Below are positions 43,428 to 52,273 of a stretch of 64,000 nt of DNA, piece by piece. The notes below the pieces were generated by a model, which worked only from the letters and a program-made list of their open reading frames with translations, was not told the origin of the DNA and did no database searches. How positions within the stretch are numbered: the first letter of the stretch is position 1; every line of letters starts with the position of its first letter. The stretch comes from an uncultured Eubacterium sp. (GTDB taxonomy: Bacteria; Bacillota; Clostridia; Lachnospirales; Lachnospiraceae), in assembly GCA_910577295.1 (NCBI GenBank), contig CAJTLS010000007.1, forward strand, positions 1-64,000. The letters run 5' to 3'. The position numbers were made by a program, and so were the translations under genes.

Positions 43428-44342
43428 ATGGCTCGCAAGAATAAGAAGAAAAAAACTTTAGCATTTAAAAATGCGGTGGCAGGCTATTTATTTATTACAC
43501 CGTTTATCATCGGATTTATTATGTTTATGTTAATTCCGTTGATTCAGTCTCTTCGTATGAGTTTTAGTACGGTAGAGCTGGAGGGTGGCTTGTCTATGAC
43601 ATGGGCAGGTCTTGAAAATTATCGTCAGGCGCTTTTTGTAGACCCGGAGTTTGACCCAGCTCTGATTAAAGAGTTAGTCAAAATGCTGACGAATGTTCCG
43701 GCAACATTAATTTTTAGTTTCTTTATTGCTTTGTTGTTAAATCAGACCTTTAAGGGAAGAGGTGCCGTGCGTGCTATCTTTTTCCTGCCGGTTATTCTTT
43801 CTTCCGGTGTTATTGTCGGTTTGGAAAGTGGAAATACGTTATTGGCAGATATGAAAGACGTTATTGAAAGCACATCGAATGATGCAAGCATTACCAGTGT
43901 GTTGGAGAGTATATTGATTACATCGGAATCAAGTCCGATGTCCCGAATGTTCTGGTATGTATTTGAGATTATTAACAGTGTGTATGATATTGCAATAGCG
44001 TCCGGTATCCAGATTATCATCTTCCTGTCCGCCTTGCAGACAATTTCACCTAGTATGTTTGAGGCGGCAAAGATTGAGGGATGTACGGCATGGGAGAGCT
44101 TCTGGAAGATTACGCTGCCAATGGTAAGTTCTATGATTTTGGTAAATATTGTATATACCGTAATCGACTTCTTCCTGAAAACGGATAATGCGGTTATGGA
44201 GAAAATTGATAAGGTCGGTATCGGAGGCGCCATGGATTATGGACAGGCGTCGGCGATGGCTTGGGTTTACTTTCTCTGTGTTATTGTAGCGTTGGGTCTT
44301 GTTTCGTTGATTATTTCTAGGAGGGTATACTATTATGAGTAA
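43428..44342 (+). CDS. Sugar ABC transporter permease (MalF-like), pair 2
   Basis: A 304-residue permease. The start codon directly follows the DUF5696 stop, behind AAGGGGGG. Hydrophobic segments, the EAA loop (MFEAAKIEGCTAWESFWKITLPMVSSM) and the LFITPFIIGFIMFMLIPLIQSL first helix identify the LplB/MalF group. A longer loop (about 145-185, polar and serine-rich, ESTSNDASITSVLESILITSESS) is unusual compared with pair 1. The 3' end overlaps the partner permease by eight bases. Confidence 0.9.
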   Translation: MARKNKKKKTLAFKNAVAGYLFITPFIIGFIMFMLIPLIQSLRMSFSTVELEGGLSMTWAGLENYRQALFVDPEFDPALIKELVKMLTNVPATLIFSFFIALLLNQTFKGRGAVRAIFFLPVILSSGVIVGLESGNTLLADMKDVIESTSNDASITSVLESILITSESSPMSRMFWYVFEIINSVYDIAIASGIQIIIFLSALQTISPSMFEAAKIEGCTAWESFWKITLPMVSSMILVNIVYTVIDFFLKTDNAVMEKIDKVGIGGAMDYGQASAMAWVYFLCVIVALGLVSLIISRRVYYYE

Positions 44343-45333
44343 GATGGGTACTAAATTCAAAACCTTCAGGGAACGCAACAAGAAATCCAATGGTTATCTG
44401 TTGAGAAAGACATCTTTCAATGTTGCTTACAAAATCATACGTTTTGTGTTGTTATTTGGACTGTGTTTCCTGATTTTGCAACCGTTATTAAATAAGATTT
44501 CCATCAGTTTAATGGAAGAGCGTGATTTGTATGATTCTACGATTAATGTAATTCCAAGGCATTTTACGTTGGATAACTTTAAGATAGCTTCGGATCTGAT
44601 GGAATATTGGAAAGCGCTGGGTAATACCTTTTGGATTTCCCTGTTAGTAAGTATTTTGCAGATTATTTCCTGTACTTTGGTAGGATACGGATTTGCGAGA
44701 TATAAATTCCCATTAAAGGGACTTTGGTTTGCGATGGTTGTACTGGTAATTGTAATTCCGCCATCCACGATTCAATCTTCCCTTTACTTAAACTTCCGTT
44801 ATTTTGATATCTTTGGTATCTTCCAATTGATAACGGGTGAACCGTTGAACCTTTTGGATTCATTTACCCCGTATGCACTTATGTGTCTCGGATGTATGGG
44901 ATTGAAAAACGGTTTGTACATTTATATGCTGCGTCAGTTTTTCCGCGGTATTCCTAAAGAACTGGAAGAGGCGGCATATGTTGACGGATGCGGTAAGTTT
45001 AAGACGTTCCTTCGCATTATGCTGCCGGATGCAAAACCAATGATTACATCTTGTTTTCTGTTTTCATTCGTATGGCAGTGGACGGATAGTTTTTATGCGG
45101 GGATGTTCCTGTCGAGTGATTATGCGATTTTATCCAATAAAGTGTCCCGCTTATCGGAGGTATTGAACTCCTTTGTAAAAGCGACGACGGGATTGGATAA
45201 GGCTTCTACTGCGTATGCATCGGCCATGATTGGAACCGGTACGTTAATGATTATCATTCCTTTGATTATCGTGTATCTGTTTGCTCAGAAAGGATTTGTT
45301 GAGAGTTTGAGCCAGTCGGGTATCAAGATGTAA
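44335..45333 (+). CDS. Sugar ABC transporter permease (MalG-like), pair 2
   Basis: A 332-residue permease, longer than pair 1 because of a basic N-terminal extension (MSKMGTKFKTFRERNKKSNG). It has six membrane segments, the EAA loop ELEEAAYVDGCGKFKTFLRIMLPDAKPM and a QSGIKM terminus. It overlaps the preceding gene by eight bases. Partner of the permease at 43428. Confidence 0.92.
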   Translation: MSKMGTKFKTFRERNKKSNGYLLRKTSFNVAYKIIRFVLLFGLCFLILQPLLNKISISLMEERDLYDSTINVIPRHFTLDNFKIASDLMEYWKALGNTFWISLLVSILQIISCTLVGYGFARYKFPLKGLWFAMVVLVIVIPPSTIQSSLYLNFRYFDIFGIFQLITGEPLNLLDSFTPYALMCLGCMGLKNGLYIYMLRQFFRGIPKELEEAAYVDGCGKFKTFLRIMLPDAKPMITSCFLFSFVWQWTDSFYAGMFLSSDYAILSNKVSRLSEVLNSFVKATTGLDKASTAYASAMIGTGTLMIIIPLIIVYLFAQKGFVESLSQSGIKM

Positions 45334-45368
45334 GGAAGCAGTGTGTGGCACTTTTTAAATGATTATAT

Positions 45369-45387
45369 CGAATTACTCTGTAATTCG
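45369..45387 (+). promoter_or_regulatory. Hairpin between permease pair 2 and binding protein 2
   Basis: CGAATTAC (45369-45376) and GTAATTCG (45380-45387) pair exactly across TCT, followed by TATAAT-like and A/T-rich sequence. It may be an RNA-stabilising or processing stem, or an operator overlapping an internal promoter for the binding protein. Confidence 0.45.
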
Positions 45388-45416
45388 TATAATAAATAAA
45401 ATAAGGAGGTTAAAAA

Positions 45417-46853
45417 ATGAAAGTAAGCGTAAAGAAGTTAATTGCAATGGGTCTGTGTGTAGTTCTTACTGTAGGTACTCTTACCGGCTGCGGTGGAAGT
45501 GAAAAAGCGGGGAGTGATAAAGGCTCTTCTGCTAATAAAGAAGGTGAAAGTAAATCTGCAGAAAAGAAAACATTTGAAGACTTGGGAGGGATGGACATTA
45601 TTGTCGGTGACTGGTATACCGAAGCCAGTACTCTCGCCGACAGAACCGACGAGTTCGGAAAGAAACAGAATCAGTATTGGGAAGAGATTCAGAAACAGTA
45701 CAATTTTACGATTAAACGTGATGCCGTATTTTCTTATACTGATGCAAAGGCAGACTATGTAAACGCCGTTATGGCAAATAATCCGAAATTCCAGTTGTAC
45801 TATTTGTATCAGGAATTTGTATCCGAGCCTTTGATGAAAGGTCTGATGTATGATTTGAGTACTCTTCCAGAATTCAACTTCGATGAAGAGAAGTGGAATC
45901 CTACCGTAAAAGAGCTGATGAGCATTGGTGATGGAATTTGGGGTATGAGTCCTGAAAATGAGCCTCGAGGTGGTATCTTCTATAATAAGCGTCTCTTTAA
46001 AGAGGCTGGTATTAACGAAGAAGAGCCATATGAACTTCAAGCTTCCGGCGAATGGACGTGGGATAAGTTCGAAGAGTATTGTAAGAAGCTGACAAAAGAT
46101 ACGGATGGTGATGGAAAGACAGACCAGTATGCGATGGCAAGTTTCTCCAAATATTATCTTCCGATGTGTGCAGCAAATAACAATGCTACTTTTGTTTCAC
46201 GAAACAAGGATGGTAAGTATGAAAACGCAATTACGACAAGCGAGTTCAAAAATGCTATGAACTGGGGCGTTGATTTGATTAAGAAAGGTTATATACAGCC
46301 AAAACCAGAGAACGCCGCATGGGATTGGTACAAAGCAGCATTCCGCGATGGCGAGTCAGCAATGCAGACGGCAGAAGTGTATGAGATTAGCGCATTTGCT
46401 GATATGGAAGATGACTGGGGCTTTGTTATGTTCCCATATAATCAGGATACGAAAGGCGCTACCAACAAGACAACGCCAAATGACAATATTGTAGTAATGC
46501 CAAGCTGCTTTGATGCAGATACAGCAGAGAAGATTGCTTTTGCTTATGATTTGTATACGGAGCCAGTAGATGGTTATACACCGGAGGAGCAGGTTCTGGA
46601 GAAATATTATACACAGTTCCGCGATGACCGTGCTGTAGACGAGACGATTTCCATGATGTTACAGCAGGAGCATAAATCTACGTCTTATCTTCCGATGATT
46701 AGTGAAATCGATTATGGTGATTTCTGCTACAGTGTATATGCTATGGCAACGACACCAGCCAAGAAAATTGAAGAGCTTTCTTCAAAATGGGGAAGTCAGA
46801 TTGACAAAGTTAATAAGAACTATGAGAAGTTCGCACAAGAGCATACGAAGTAA
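45417..46853 (+). CDS. Extracellular solute-binding lipoprotein, binding protein 2
   Basis: A 478-residue lipoprotein (TLTGC lipobox, Cys 25) with a serine/lysine linker and a family-1 type binding domain. Visible blocks are YFYKRLFKEAG-like FYNKRLFKEAGINEEEPY, SGEWTWDKFEEYCKKLTKDTDGDGKTDQYAM (a calcium-loop-like DTDGDGKTD), WDWYKAAFRDGESAMQTAEVYEIS and DDWGFVMFPYN. It resembles binding proteins for plant-cell-wall oligosaccharides. It serves permease pair 2, has its own AAGGAGG site and is bracketed by a hairpin and a terminator, fitting higher expression than the permeases. Confidence 0.9.
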   Translation: MKVSVKKLIAMGLCVVLTVGTLTGCGGSEKAGSDKGSSANKEGESKSAEKKTFEDLGGMDIIVGDWYTEASTLADRTDEFGKKQNQYWEEIQKQYNFTIKRDAVFSYTDAKADYVNAVMANNPKFQLYYLYQEFVSEPLMKGLMYDLSTLPEFNFDEEKWNPTVKELMSIGDGIWGMSPENEPRGGIFYNKRLFKEAGINEEEPYELQASGEWTWDKFEEYCKKLTKDTDGDGKTDQYAMASFSKYYLPMCAANNNATFVSRNKDGKYENAITTSEFKNAMNWGVDLIKKGYIQPKPENAAWDWYKAAFRDGESAMQTAEVYEISAFADMEDDWGFVMFPYNQDTKGATNKTTPNDNIVVMPSCFDADTAEKIAFAYDLYTEPVDGYTPEEQVLEKYYTQFRDDRAVDETISMMLQQEHKSTSYLPMISEIDYGDFCYSVYAMATTPAKKIEELSSKWGSQIDKVNKNYEKFAQEHTK

Positions 46854-46873
46854 TCAAATGTAATATAAGAATG

Positions 46874-46919
46874 AGGGCTGTTCAGAATAAGCGAAAGGTT
46901 TGTTTTGTACAGCCCTTTC
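46874..46919 (+). terminator. Terminator after binding protein 2
   Basis: AGGGCTGT (46874-46881) pairs with ACAGCCCT (46909-46916), followed by TTTCT. It separates the transport genes from the GH3-GH67-uxuAB genes. Read-through or an internal promoter at 46920-47010 would be needed for the latter. Confidence 0.7.
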
Positions 46920-47026
46920 TAAGCTTGGCGGCGGGTTTGATTTGGCATCGTCAGGCTGATAAAAGTAGAAAACAATAGATGCAGGCATCTTTTAAAATAG
47001 AAGAATGGGTAAATAAGGAGGAAATG

Positions 47027-49171
47027 ATGGAACGTTATCAGGATGAAACACTTACATTTGAAGAGAGAGCAGCAGATTTAGCGTCTCATATGACATTAGA
47101 AGAAAAGGTATACCAGACGTTACATGGAGCTGCAGCAATTGAAAGGCTTGGAGTCAAGGCATATAATTATTGGAACGAGGCTCTTCACGGCGTGGCAAGA
47201 GCAGGAGTGGCTACCGTATTTCCTCAGGCCATTGGCTTAGCCGCTACCTTTGATGAAGATTTTTTGGAAGAGATAGCGGAGGTCATTTCTGACGAGGGGC
47301 GCGCAAAGTTTAATGCACAGCAAAAATATGGTGATTATGATATTTATAAAGGTTTGACTTTTTGGTCTCCCAATGTCAACATTTTTCGCGACCCAAGGTG
47401 GGGGCGCGGACATGAAACATATGGAGAAGACCCTTATCTGACGAGCCGCCTTGGTGTTAGGTTCATAGAGGGCATGCAGGGTAAGGATGAGAAGTATATG
47501 AAAGTGGCCGCCTGTGCTAAACATTTTGCCGTACATAGCGGGCCGGAGGACATAAGACATAGTTTTAATGCAGAGGTATCGCAGCAAGATATGCGGGAGA
47601 CTTATCTGCCTGCTTTCAAGGCATGTGTGAAAGAGGCTGGTGTAGAAGTCGTGATGGGAGCGTACAATCGTACGAATGGCGAGGCTTGTTGTGGAAGTAA
47701 AACATTATTAGAAGACATTCTCCGCGGGGAGTGGCAATTTAAGGGACATGTCACATCCGACTGCTGGGCCATCAAGGATTTTCACGAATATCACATGGTA
47801 ACAGCAAATGCGGTAGAGAGTGTAGCGCTGGCAATGAACACGGGTTGTGATTTGAACTGCGGCAATATTTACGGCAATCTGTTAAAGGCGGTTGAACAGG
47901 GCATTGTAAAAGAGGAGACAATCGAGAGGGCGGTTGTTCGTCTTTTGACGACGCGAATGAAATTGGGTCTTTTTGATGCGCCAGAAAAGGTACCGTATAA
48001 TACGATAAATTATGATGTAGTAGACTGTCCAAAACATAAAGATGTGAATGAAAAAGCAGCACGTAAGAGTGTCGTACTGTTGAAAAATGAAAAACAATTG
48101 CTTCCGCTGAATAAAGAGAAGATTAATACGATAGGAGTTATTGGGCCAAATGCCAATAACCGCAAAGCGTTGATTGGAAATTATGAGGGAACGGCTTCCG
48201 AATACATTACTATATTGGAAGGGATTCAGAGATATGTTGGTGATGATATTCGGGTTATGTTCTCGGAAGGCTGTCATTTGTGTAAAAATAAAATGCAGGT
48301 GCTGGCTCAGGAAAGAGACCGTCTATCGGAAGTACGCGCGGTGGCCGACTGTTCAGATGTCATTATTGCCTGCATGGGATTGGATGCCAGTCTGGAAGGT
48401 GAGGAAGGAGATGAGGGCAATGAGTTTGCCAGTGGCGACAAGCCAAATTTGAACCTTCCGGGTCTTCAGGAAGAAGTGTTGAAAATATTAGTTGAGGCAG
48501 GAAAACCGGTTGTTTTAGTAGTATTATCGGGAAGCGCTCTGGCAATTAATTATGCTGATGAAAATATTCCGGCGATTCTTCAGGGATGGTACCCGGGGGC
48601 CAGAGGAGGAAAGGCGATTGCAGAGATACTTTTTGGTGAGTACTCACCGGAGGGAAAACTGCCGGTAACATTTTATCGTACAGTTGAGGAACTTCCGGAA
48701 TTTACTGACTATTCCATGAAGAACCGTACCTATCGCTATATGAAAAAAGAGGCGCTGTACCCGTTTGGATATGGCTTGAGTTATACGGAGTTTACCTGTT
48801 CGCATGAGACGGTTGAAAGGGATGGAGACAAGTTTAATGTTTCCGCTCTCTTGTCAAACGAGGGAGAAATGGATGGTGCGGAGACGCTGCAGGTTTATGT
48901 GAAAGCGTGTCAGGACGGCGCGCCGAACTGGCAGCTTAAGGCATTGAAAAAAGTTGCCGTCAAAGCCGGCGGGGAAGCGAAAATCACCGTTGCTTTAGAG
49001 GAAGCGGATTTTGCACTTTATAATGAAGAGGGAAGAAAGATATTAAAGGCAGGCGACTATGAAGTGTACGTCGGGACATCGCAGCCGGATACGAGAAGCG
49101 TGGCGCTAACAGGCAGGACTCCGGCAAAAATTACCGTGCACTTTGATGAAGATAAGGAAATTGCAGAATAA
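47027..49171 (+). CDS. GH3 beta-xylosidase-type glycoside hydrolase
   Basis: A 714-residue cytoplasmic enzyme (no signal peptide). The GH3 barrel carries WNEALHGVARAG, GRGHETYGEDPYL, KHFAVHSGPE (K165, H166) and the nucleophile D245 in HVTSDCWAIKDFH. The C-terminal alpha/beta domain has GLDASLEGEEGDEG and LPVTFYR, and a fibronectin-III-like domain ends it. The wording is closest to xylan 1,4-beta-xylosidases of gut Firmicutes. ATG 47027 is five bases from AAGGAGG. An in-frame ATG at 46979 has no site. In context it releases xylose from imported oligosaccharides. Confidence 0.92.
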   Translation: MERYQDETLTFEERAADLASHMTLEEKVYQTLHGAAAIERLGVKAYNYWNEALHGVARAGVATVFPQAIGLAATFDEDFLEEIAEVISDEGRAKFNAQQKYGDYDIYKGLTFWSPNVNIFRDPRWGRGHETYGEDPYLTSRLGVRFIEGMQGKDEKYMKVAACAKHFAVHSGPEDIRHSFNAEVSQQDMRETYLPAFKACVKEAGVEVVMGAYNRTNGEACCGSKTLLEDILRGEWQFKGHVTSDCWAIKDFHEYHMVTANAVESVALAMNTGCDLNCGNIYGNLLKAVEQGIVKEETIERAVVRLLTTRMKLGLFDAPEKVPYNTINYDVVDCPKHKDVNEKAARKSVVLLKNEKQLLPLNKEKINTIGVIGPNANNRKALIGNYEGTASEYITILEGIQRYVGDDIRVMFSEGCHLCKNKMQVLAQERDRLSEVRAVADCSDVIIACMGLDASLEGEEGDEGNEFASGDKPNLNLPGLQEEVLKILVEAGKPVVLVVLSGSALAINYADENIPAILQGWYPGARGGKAIAEILFGEYSPEGKLPVTFYRTVEELPEFTDYSMKNRTYRYMKKEALYPFGYGLSYTEFTCSHETVERDGDKFNVSALLSNEGEMDGAETLQVYVKACQDGAPNWQLKALKKVAVKAGGEAKITVALEEADFALYNEEGRKILKAGDYEVYVGTSQPDTRSVALTGRTPAKITVHFDEDKEIAE

Positions 49172-49185
49172 AATTGGAGGGAAAT

Positions 49186-51156
49186 ATGGAATACAGCAAA
49201 TGTTGGCTGGATTACCGGCCGCTTGAGTCGGTAGAAGAGGTATGGCTGACGCTTATTGTTTCGTGTGATGGCTTGATTATAGAAAGCGCTGTCAAAGAAT
49301 ATGTTTTGGCAATGGAAAAACTGGCTGGCAGAAAGCCGGCAGTGACAGCAGACGAAACGGCTGCGGGTGTCAGGCTTCTTGTGGATGAAAACATCGTGTC
49401 CGGTACGGACGGTTATCAAATTATCGGGGAAGACGGCGGCTACAAGATTACTGGACAGTCGCAAAGCGGCGTTCTCTATGGCGTTTTTCATTTTCTTCGT
49501 ATGACGGTAAACGGAGGACTGTCACAATTGCCCGTTGAAAATGTACCGGCAATGCCGCTGCGTATGATGAATCATTGGGATAATATGGACGGCAGTATTG
49601 AGAGAGGATATTCAGGAGAATCATTCTTTTATAAAGACTATGAGATTTTGTGGGATGAGCGTCTGGAACACTACACGCGTATGATGGCGTCTATTGGGAT
49701 TAATGGTATTGTCATAAATAATGTAAATGTCCATGAGAAAGAGACGTATTTGATTACCGATACTTATTTGCAAAAAGTAAAACAATATGCGGATTTATTT
49801 CAGAGATATGGAATAAAGCTATATACCAGTGTTAATTTTGCTGCACCAATGGAATTGGCAGGATTTGATAACTGTGACCCGCTGGAGCCGCAGGTGGCCG
49901 AGTGGTGGAAAGAAACGACGGCACATGTCTATGAAGTGATTCCGGAATTTGGCGGATATTTGGTAAAAGCCGATTCAGAGGGAAGACCGGGGCCGTTTAC
50001 TTACCAGCGGACTCATGCCGATGGAGCCAATATGCTTGCGCGTGCGTTAGCTCCGTATGGAGGAATCGTAATCTGGCGCTGTTTTGTCTATAACTGCGGC
50101 CAGGATTGGAGAGACAAGAAGACCGACCGTGCGCGTGCGGCATATGATAACTTTATTCATCTGGATGGGTGTTTCGACGAAAACGTAGTGCTGCAGATAA
50201 AGAACGGACCGATGGATTTTCAGGTGCGGGAACCGGTGTCTCCATTGTTTGGCGCCCTGAAAAAGACGAATATGATATTGGAAGTACAAATTGCACAAGA
50301 ATATACCGGTCAGCAGATTGACCTCTGTTATCTGCCTCCTATGTGGCGTGAGATTTTGGACTTTGATACTTATGCGCAAGGGAAAGGGAGTACGGTAGCG
50401 AATATTGTGCGGGGCGCTGCATACGGACAGAAGTTTTGCGGTATGGCTGCGGTCATCAATACGGGTAATGATAAAAACTGGACGGGAACGGATTTGGCGG
50501 CCGCCAATACATACGGATATGGCAGGCTGGCAATGGAGCCGACTATGTCCTGCGAAACGATAGCAAAAGAGTGGACAGATTTAACACTTGGTGCTAAAGT
50601 AGAAAAAGATGTAGTCAATATGTTAATGAAATCGTGGCCGACCTATGAGAAATATACGTCGCCGCTCGGTATTGGCTGGATGGTGACGCCGCATTATCAT
50701 TATGGTCCGGATATTGACGGATATGAATATGACCGTTGGGGTACTTATCATCGTGCCGATTGCAATGGTCTGGGAGTTGACCGCACGCCAGCGGGTACAG
50801 GTTATACGAACCAGTATAACGAGCCGTGGAGAACAATTTATGCAGATGTGGAACAATGCCCGGAGGAATTATTGCTCTTTTTCCATTATATTCGCTATGA
50901 TTATACCCTAAAATCCGGTAAGACACTGATACAGCACATTTATGACACGCATTTTGAGGGCGTGGAAGAAGTAGAGGCGATGATTGCCGCATGGAAATCA
51001 TTGAAAAACCGTATTGCCGGAGAAGTGTACGGGCGTGTGCTGGAGCGGATGGAGCTTCAGTTGACCAATGCAAAAGAATGGCGTGACCGCGTAAATACAT
51101 ATTTTTACCGCAAGAGCGGCGTGAAAGACGAAAAAGGAAGAACAATTTATGAATAA
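49186..51156 (+). CDS. aguA: GH67 xylan alpha-1,2-glucuronidase
   Basis: A 656-residue enzyme removing (4-O-methyl)glucuronic acid from xylo-oligosaccharide ends. Catalytic-type residues are E265 (VKADSEGRPGP, acid), D344 (KNGPMDFQVREP) and E372 (VQIAQEYTGQQ). The 28-residue gap between the last two equals that in characterised GH67 enzymes. Other hallmarks are the N-terminal LLVDEN..GTDGYQI, NHWDNMDGSIERGYSG and the C-terminal WMVTPHYHYGPDIDGYEYDRWGTYHRAD. It has no signal peptide, so it works inside the cell. ATG 49186 follows TTGGAGGG, 14 bases after the GH3 stop. Confidence 0.95.
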   Translation: MEYSKCWLDYRPLESVEEVWLTLIVSCDGLIIESAVKEYVLAMEKLAGRKPAVTADETAAGVRLLVDENIVSGTDGYQIIGEDGGYKITGQSQSGVLYGVFHFLRMTVNGGLSQLPVENVPAMPLRMMNHWDNMDGSIERGYSGESFFYKDYEILWDERLEHYTRMMASIGINGIVINNVNVHEKETYLITDTYLQKVKQYADLFQRYGIKLYTSVNFAAPMELAGFDNCDPLEPQVAEWWKETTAHVYEVIPEFGGYLVKADSEGRPGPFTYQRTHADGANMLARALAPYGGIVIWRCFVYNCGQDWRDKKTDRARAAYDNFIHLDGCFDENVVLQIKNGPMDFQVREPVSPLFGALKKTNMILEVQIAQEYTGQQIDLCYLPPMWREILDFDTYAQGKGSTVANIVRGAAYGQKFCGMAAVINTGNDKNWTGTDLAAANTYGYGRLAMEPTMSCETIAKEWTDLTLGAKVEKDVVNMLMKSWPTYEKYTSPLGIGWMVTPHYHYGPDIDGYEYDRWGTYHRADCNGLGVDRTPAGTGYTNQYNEPWRTIYADVEQCPEELLLFFHYIRYDYTLKSGKTLIQHIYDTHFEGVEEVEAMIAAWKSLKNRIAGEVYGRVLERMELQLTNAKEWRDRVNTYFYRKSGVKDEKGRTIYE

Positions 51157-51189
51157 CGTGGACAAAACCACAGAAAAGAGGTAGTAAAT

Positions 51190-52272
51190 ATGGATATGAC
51201 GTTAAGATGGTATGGTGAGGGAAACGATAGTGTGACATTGGAGCAGATTCGCCAAATACCGGGTGTGACCGGTGTCATTACTGCGCTTCATGACATTCCG
51301 GCCGGGGAGGCATGGACATATGAAGAAGTTATGAAAAGAAAGAAAGAAGTAGAAGCAAAAGGACTGAAGCTGGTTGGTGTGGAGAGTATTAATGTACACG
51401 AAGATATTAAGATTGGCCTGCCAACGAGAGACCGACTGATTGAGGATTACTGTAAATCACTTGAGGCAATCGCAAAGGCAGATATTCATTTAGTGTGCTA
51501 TAATTTTATGCCAATTTTTGATTGGACAAGAACCGACCTTGCCATGCCGTTAGAAGACGGCTCTACGGCGCTTGCTTATGATTCTTCTATCATTGACGGA
51601 ATAGATGCCAGCGAGATGTTTGAGCGTGTGGAGAAAGCGAGCGGTGGTTTCGTAATGCCGGGCTGGGAGCCAAACCGCAAAGATGAAATTATGGAATTGT
51701 TTGAGAAGTATAAAGATGTGGACGCAGATAAACTTCGTGAGAATTATAAGTACTTTTTAGATGGTATTATGCCGACCTGTGAGAAATATAAAATTAAGAT
51801 GGCGGTTCATCCTGACGACCCGGCATGGGATGTCTTCGGGTTGCCACGAATTGTCACATGCGAAGAAGATTTGCTCAAGATAGCAGACATGAATAAAAGT
51901 ATATATAATGGTTTTACTTTCTGCACCGGCTCGCTGGGAAGCAATTTAAACAATGATTTGCCAAAAATAATCCGCAATCCTAAGATTGCAGAGCGGATTC
52001 ACTTTGCCCATATCCGCAATATTAAATATGAAAATGACAATCTGTTCCATGAAGTTTCCCACCTGTCAAAAGATGGAAATTTTGATATGTACGAGATAGT
52101 AAAGGCTTTGATTGACATGGGCTTTGACGGTTGTATCCGACCGGATCACGGACGGATGATCTGGGACGAACAGGCACGGCCGGGGTATGGTCTGTATGAT
52201 CGTGCACTGGGAGTTGCATATATTAACGGCTTATGGGAAGCGATTCATAAAAATAAAAAAGGGAGAGATTGA
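51190..52272 (+). CDS. uxuA: D-mannonate dehydratase
   Basis: A 360-residue TIM-barrel enzyme converting D-mannonate to 2-keto-3-deoxygluconate. Family blocks are MTLRWYGEGND, GVTGVITALHDIPAGEAW, the CYNFMPIFDWTRTDL stretch, KMAVHPDDPAWDVFGLPRIVTCEEDL and FAHIRNIKYEND, with metal-binding His/Asp in VHPDDPAW and RPDHGRMIWDE. It ends one base before the uxuB start codon and completes glucuronate catabolism for the GH67 product. Confidence 0.96.
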   Translation: MDMTLRWYGEGNDSVTLEQIRQIPGVTGVITALHDIPAGEAWTYEEVMKRKKEVEAKGLKLVGVESINVHEDIKIGLPTRDRLIEDYCKSLEAIAKADIHLVCYNFMPIFDWTRTDLAMPLEDGSTALAYDSSIIDGIDASEMFERVEKASGGFVMPGWEPNRKDEIMELFEKYKDVDADKLRENYKYFLDGIMPTCEKYKIKMAVHPDDPAWDVFGLPRIVTCEEDLLKIADMNKSIYNGFTFCTGSLGSNLNNDLPKIIRNPKIAERIHFAHIRNIKYENDNLFHEVSHLSKDGNFDMYEIVKALIDMGFDGCIRPDHGRMIWDEQARPGYGLYDRALGVAYINGLWEAIHKNKKGRD

Positions 52273-52273
52273 G

